From positions 1 to 8,474 of the forward strand of contig CAZYVA010000082.1 of assembly GCA_964650695.1 (NCBI GenBank): a stretch of 8,474 nt of DNA. Direction: 5' to 3'. Shown one piece after another: positions 6,892-8,474 of this stretch; position 1 is the first letter of the stretch; every line of letters begins with the position of its first letter. The notes beneath the pieces were generated by a model. It made no database searches, was not told the DNA's origin, and worked only from the letters and a program-made list of their open reading frames with translations. The position numbers were made by a program, and so were the translations under genes. Source of the DNA: CAZYVA01 sp964650695. Its GTDB lineage: Bacteria > Bacillota > Clostridia > Lachnospirales > Lachnospiraceae.

Positions 6892-6952
6892 AACTTTTGT
6901 TCACGATCGGGAATGCCCATTTACCGGGCATTCCGCAGGAAAGTGACTCAAG
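6892..6952 (-). repeat. 3'-end hairpin element, family 2 copy 2 (after murG)
   Basis: The core 6910-6934 is a 25-base palindrome with perfect 9-bp arms GGAATGCCC / GGGCATTCC around a 7-base loop. On the minus strand it starts 19 bp after the murG stop. Aligned with copy 1 (4917-4984) in the direction of the upstream gene, the core and left flank (37 positions) match at about 29; many changes are transitions, and the stem is kept (T-C mismatch in copy 1 against T-A here; A-T against G-T at the loop end). Neither strand has a T-run after the stem. It also sits downstream of the HIT gene, so it could serve both convergent genes. Confidence 0.75.
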
Positions 6953-6953
6953 A

Positions 6954-8027
6954 TCAACTGTGAACCGGAACGGCAGCTTCGATCAGGTCGATAATGGTGT
7001 CGATAGAATTTTGCTGGCCGGATATTTTCATAGCATCGATATACTTCTGGCGGTCATGGTACAGCCGGTTGATGGCTTCCAGCAAATGGCCGTCTGTCAG
7101 GTTTTCTTCCTCCAGCACCATGCTGAACCCCTGCCGCTCGAAAGATTTTGCGTTTAAAATCTGGTCCCCGCGGCTTTGGGAAGCCGGGAGGGGGATGAGA
7201 AGGTTTGGCTTACGCAAGGCCAGCAGCTCACAGATGGCATTGGCCCCGGCGCGGGAGACGACAATGTCGGTTAAGGCAAAAAGATCTTTTAGTTCTTCCT
7301 TGATGTATTCAAACTGGGCATAGCCGTGGATGCCGTTGAACGACGCATCTATCCGCCCTTTTCCGCACAGATGTACAACCTGATAGGTTTTCAAAAGCTC
7401 CGGAAGGATGGCGCGTATGGCCTTGTTGACCGCTACGGCGCCCAGGCTTCCGCCGATCACCAGGATCACGGGCTTGCCATCGGAAAACCCAAGGAAATCC
7501 AGCGCTTTGTAGCGGCTGCCTGCAAGCAGCTCCTGGCGGATCGGGGAGCCGGTCAGCACCGCTTTCCCTTTTGGAAGTACGTCCAAGGTCTCCGGGAAAT
7601 TGCAGCATACTTTCGTGGCTGCGGACAAGGATATTTTGTTTGCAAGCCCTGGGGTCATATCGGATTCATGGATAATCACCGGGACATGGCAGCGTTTCCC
7701 TGCCAGGACGACCGGGACGGAAACAAAACCGCCTTTGGAAAAGATAACGTCTGGTTTCAGGATTTTCACAAGCCGTTTTGCGTCCCGCATCCCTTTTAGG
7801 ACGCGGAATGGGTCAGTAAAATTCTGTACGCTGAAATAGCGGCGGAGCTTCCCGGTCGAGATCGCATGGTAAGGAACCGCAAACTGCTCAATCAATTCCT
7901 TTTCGATCCCATTGTAGGACCCGATGTAATGAATATCATAGTTCAGTTCCCGTAAACGCGGGAGCAGCGCGATGTTTGGCGTGACATGCCCGGCAGTGCC
8001 GCCCCCGGTTAAGATGATTCGTCTCAT
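6954..8027 (-). CDS. murG: UDP-N-acetylglucosamine--undecaprenyl-PP-MurNAc-pentapeptide GlcNAc transferase
   Basis: GT28-family enzyme of 357 residues (normal length) that adds GlcNAc from UDP-GlcNAc to lipid I to make lipid II on the inner face of the membrane. Seen: the N-domain glycine-rich loop LTGGGTAGHVTPNIAL (6-21) with H14; FSKGGFVSVPVVLAG (96-110), the second loop; HESDMTPGLANK (120-131); the C-domain loop VIGGSLGAVAVN (190-201); and the donor-site block SRAGANAICELLALRKPNLLIPLP (258-281), with E267 at the UDP-GlcNAc ribose-binding position, then QSRGDQILNA. GGGAGG 5 nt before the ATG fixes the start. It is the second gene of an operon, 26 bp behind the TSCPD gene, and is not in a dcw (mur/fts) cluster here. 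It could be the only murG or a second paralogue; the window cannot tell. Confidence 0.95.
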   Translation of the reverse strand: MRRIILTGGGTAGHVTPNIALLPRLRELNYDIHYIGSYNGIEKELIEQFAVPYHAISTGKLRRYFSVQNFTDPFRVLKGMRDAKRLVKILKPDVIFSKGGFVSVPVVLAGKRCHVPVIIHESDMTPGLANKISLSAATKVCCNFPETLDVLPKGKAVLTGSPIRQELLAGSRYKALDFLGFSDGKPVILVIGGSLGAVAVNKAIRAILPELLKTYQVVHLCGKGRIDASFNGIHGYAQFEYIKEELKDLFALTDIVVSRAGANAICELLALRKPNLLIPLPASQSRGDQILNAKSFERQGFSMVLEEENLTDGHLLEAINRLYHDRQKYIDAMKISGQQNSIDTIIDLIEAAVPVHS

Positions 8028-8032
8028 AAAGA

Positions 8033-8038
8033 CCTCCC
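8033..8038 (-). promoter_or_regulatory. Ribosome binding site of murG
   Basis: GGGAGG on the minus strand, 5 nt before the ATG at 8027, inside the 26-bp gap after the TSCPD stop. This gives murG its own initiation site. Confidence 0.75.
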
Positions 8039-8053
8039 GAAGAAGTGGCGGGG

Positions 8054-8296
8054 TTACTGGGCAATTGCCTGCTTCAAGGCGATAGAAAGCTGATCCGGGC
8101 AGGATGTTTTTTTACTTCCGCACTTGATACCCTCCAGGCGGGAAATCACATCGTTGACATCCATCCCTTTCACTAAACGCGCGATGCCCTGTGTGTTGCC
8201 GCTGCACCCGCCGACAAATTCTACATTTTTAACTACATTGTCCTCGACTTCAACCCGGATTAACTGGGAACAAACACCTGTTGGCCGAAATTCCAT
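8054..8296 (-). CDS. TSCPD-domain small protein (TIGR03905-like), function unknown
   Basis: 80 residues, matching the small stand-alone TSCPD family; the domain also occurs at the C-terminus of some class II ribonucleotide reductases (family knowledge). The biochemical role is not established. Seen: FRPTGVCSQLIRVEVEDNVV, FVGGCSGNTQGIARLVKGM, and the name-giving TSCPDQLSIAL at the C-terminus (64-74). Four cysteines, C9, C31, C59 and C66, are spread along the chain and could bind a metal ion; that is inference. No signal peptide or membrane segment, so cytosolic. AGAGGAG 7 nt upstream of the ATG at 8296 sets the start; the open frame continues upstream to 8416 but that stretch is the untranslated leader. 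First gene of the operon with murG, driven by the promoter near 8420 through a structured leader of about 110 nt. Confidence 0.9.
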   Translation of the reverse strand: MEFRPTGVCSQLIRVEVEDNVVKNVEFVGGCSGNTQGIARLVKGMDVNDVISRLEGIKCGSKKTSCPDQLSIALKQAIAQ

Positions 8297-8303
8297 GTTT
8301 TTT

Positions 8304-8310
8304 CTCCTCT
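8304..8310 (-). promoter_or_regulatory. Ribosome binding site of TSCPD gene, at edge of family 1 element
   Basis: AGAGGAG on the minus strand, 7 nt before the ATG. The bases around it (plus strand TCCTCTCATATA) resemble the left end of copy A (TCCTCCATATA), so the site may derive from the repeat element. Confidence 0.75.
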
Positions 8311-8354
8311 CATATACATACATGATGATGTTGGGGCCAAATAGGATTTGCCCC
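8305..8354 (+). repeat. Family 1 palindromic element, copy B (leader of TSCPD-murG operon)
   Basis: GGGCCAAATAGGATTTG at 8334-8350 is identical to copy A at 3940-3956. GATGAT precedes it by four bases in both (8324-8329; 3930-3935), CCCC follows in both (with one extra A in copy A), and further left CCTC(T)CATATA matches as well. The core 8333-8354 folds as GGGGC(C)AAAT / ATTTGCCCC with one bulged C around AGG. Unlike copy A, the right flank (TGATGATACC) is not the mirror of the left, so the long outer stem is missing. It is inserted in the opposite orientation relative to its downstream gene compared with copy A. Confidence 0.75.
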
Positions 8355-8358
8355 CTGA

Positions 8359-8405
8359 TGATACCGGCTTGCCCCGTGCTGCGCAGTCCCACAATCCTGG
8401 TATCA
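8359..8405 (-). ncRNA. Leader hairpin upstream of TSCPD-murG (5' UTR structure)
   Basis: TGATACC and GGTATCA at 8405-8399 and 8365-8359 (minus-strand order) pair perfectly over 7 bp. After one bulged A, GGATTG pairs with CAAGCC with one A-G mismatch, and a GC-rich inner region with CTGCGCAG closes it. With the copy B hairpin just downstream, the leader would hold two stems in series before the ribosome binding site. It matches no riboswitch or T-box signature that I can recognise. Confidence 0.5.
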
Positions 8406-8414
8406 ATACATCCC

Positions 8415-8443
8415 ATTATAGCAGACTTTCTCCGGAAAGAAAA
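8415..8443 (-). promoter_or_regulatory. Extended -10 sigma-A promoter for TSCPD-murG operon
   Basis: Minus strand TGCTATAAT (8423-8415) is a consensus -10 with the TGn extension. TTTTCT at 17 bp (8443-8438) is a weak -35, usual for extended -10 promoters. AT-rich sequence upstream (8441-8470) could be an UP element. Predicted start is near 8408, giving a leader of about 112 nt. Confidence 0.75.
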
Positions 8444-8474
8444 TCAGAAAGAAAAAAATAATTGAGGATGTTTG

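Noticed and set aside
6863..6953. Classical bidirectional intrinsic terminator between HIT gene and murG
   Set aside because: The hairpin is strong but neither strand has a T-run after the stem, so it is reported as a repeat/3' element and not as a terminator.
8300..8408. Known riboswitch or T-box in the TSCPD-murG leader
   Set aside because: No T-box GGTGG core or specifier layout and no familiar riboswitch consensus could be found by eye.
8297..8416. 40-residue N-terminal extension of the TSCPD protein
   Set aside because: This stretch holds the repeat element and leader hairpins, lies between promoter and AGAGGAG, and TSCPD proteins of this family are about 80 residues.
1..8474. tRNA, rRNA, CRISPR array, insertion sequence or transposase
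   Set aside because: No cloverleaf with TTCGA-type arm, no regularly spaced repeats and no transposase or integrase motif in any frame.

Overview
The window looks like chromosomal DNA from a moderately GC-rich, spore-forming, low-G+C-phylum (Firmicutes) anaerobe, most likely a clostridial/Lachnospiraceae-type gut bacterium. Grounds: a long 'eukaryote-like' isoleucyl-tRNA synthetase C-terminus, a SpoIID-family peptidoglycan hydrolase, a TSCPD small protein next to a stand-alone murG, strong GGAGG-type ribosome binding sites, and sigma-A type promoters including extended -10 elements. The genus is inference. No phage, plasmid, transposase, CRISPR or RNA gene is visible.

Layout. Left block, all +: the 3' part of ileS (2-1432), then glgP, glycogen phosphorylase (1452-3896), 19 bp later and probably co-transcribed. 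A 94-bp gap almost filled by a long imperfect hairpin (3916-3986) precedes a spoIID-like gene (3991-4908). A 132-bp gap with a repeat copy, an operator-like palindrome and a -35 box leads to a rhomboid membrane protease (5041-5664). Middle: a sensor-less histidine kinase on the minus strand (5602-6288) converges on the rhomboid gene, with 63 bp of true coding overlap, and is divergent from a HIT-family nucleotide hydrolase (6458-6862). Right block, minus: an extended -10 promoter (about 8420) drives a structured leader, then an 80-residue TSCPD-domain protein (8054-8296) and murG (6954-8027), which form an operon.

How the genes relate: they are mostly housekeeping (translation, storage polysaccharide, wall precursor lipid II, nucleotide hydrolysis) with two sporulation-flavoured genes: the spoIID-like hydrolase, acting on septal peptidoglycan during engulfment, and a soluble orphan histidine kinase whose H-box resembles phosphorelay kinases. 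That last link is inferred.

The most interesting content is intergenic. Two unrelated repeat families are each present twice. Family 1 shares a 17-base palindromic core plus a GATGAT flank and lies directly upstream of the spoIID-like and TSCPD genes. In each case the Shine-Dalgarno sequence of the downstream gene appears to come from the edge of the element. In the spoIID-like copy that Shine-Dalgarno is buried in a hairpin of about 71 nt that ends in five T's against the ATG. Family 2 is a hairpin of about 25 nt with homologous flanks, placed just after the stop codons of spoIID-like and murG in the same orientation relative to each gene. Together they suggest small dispersed elements that have been recruited as 5' and 3' mRNA control parts.
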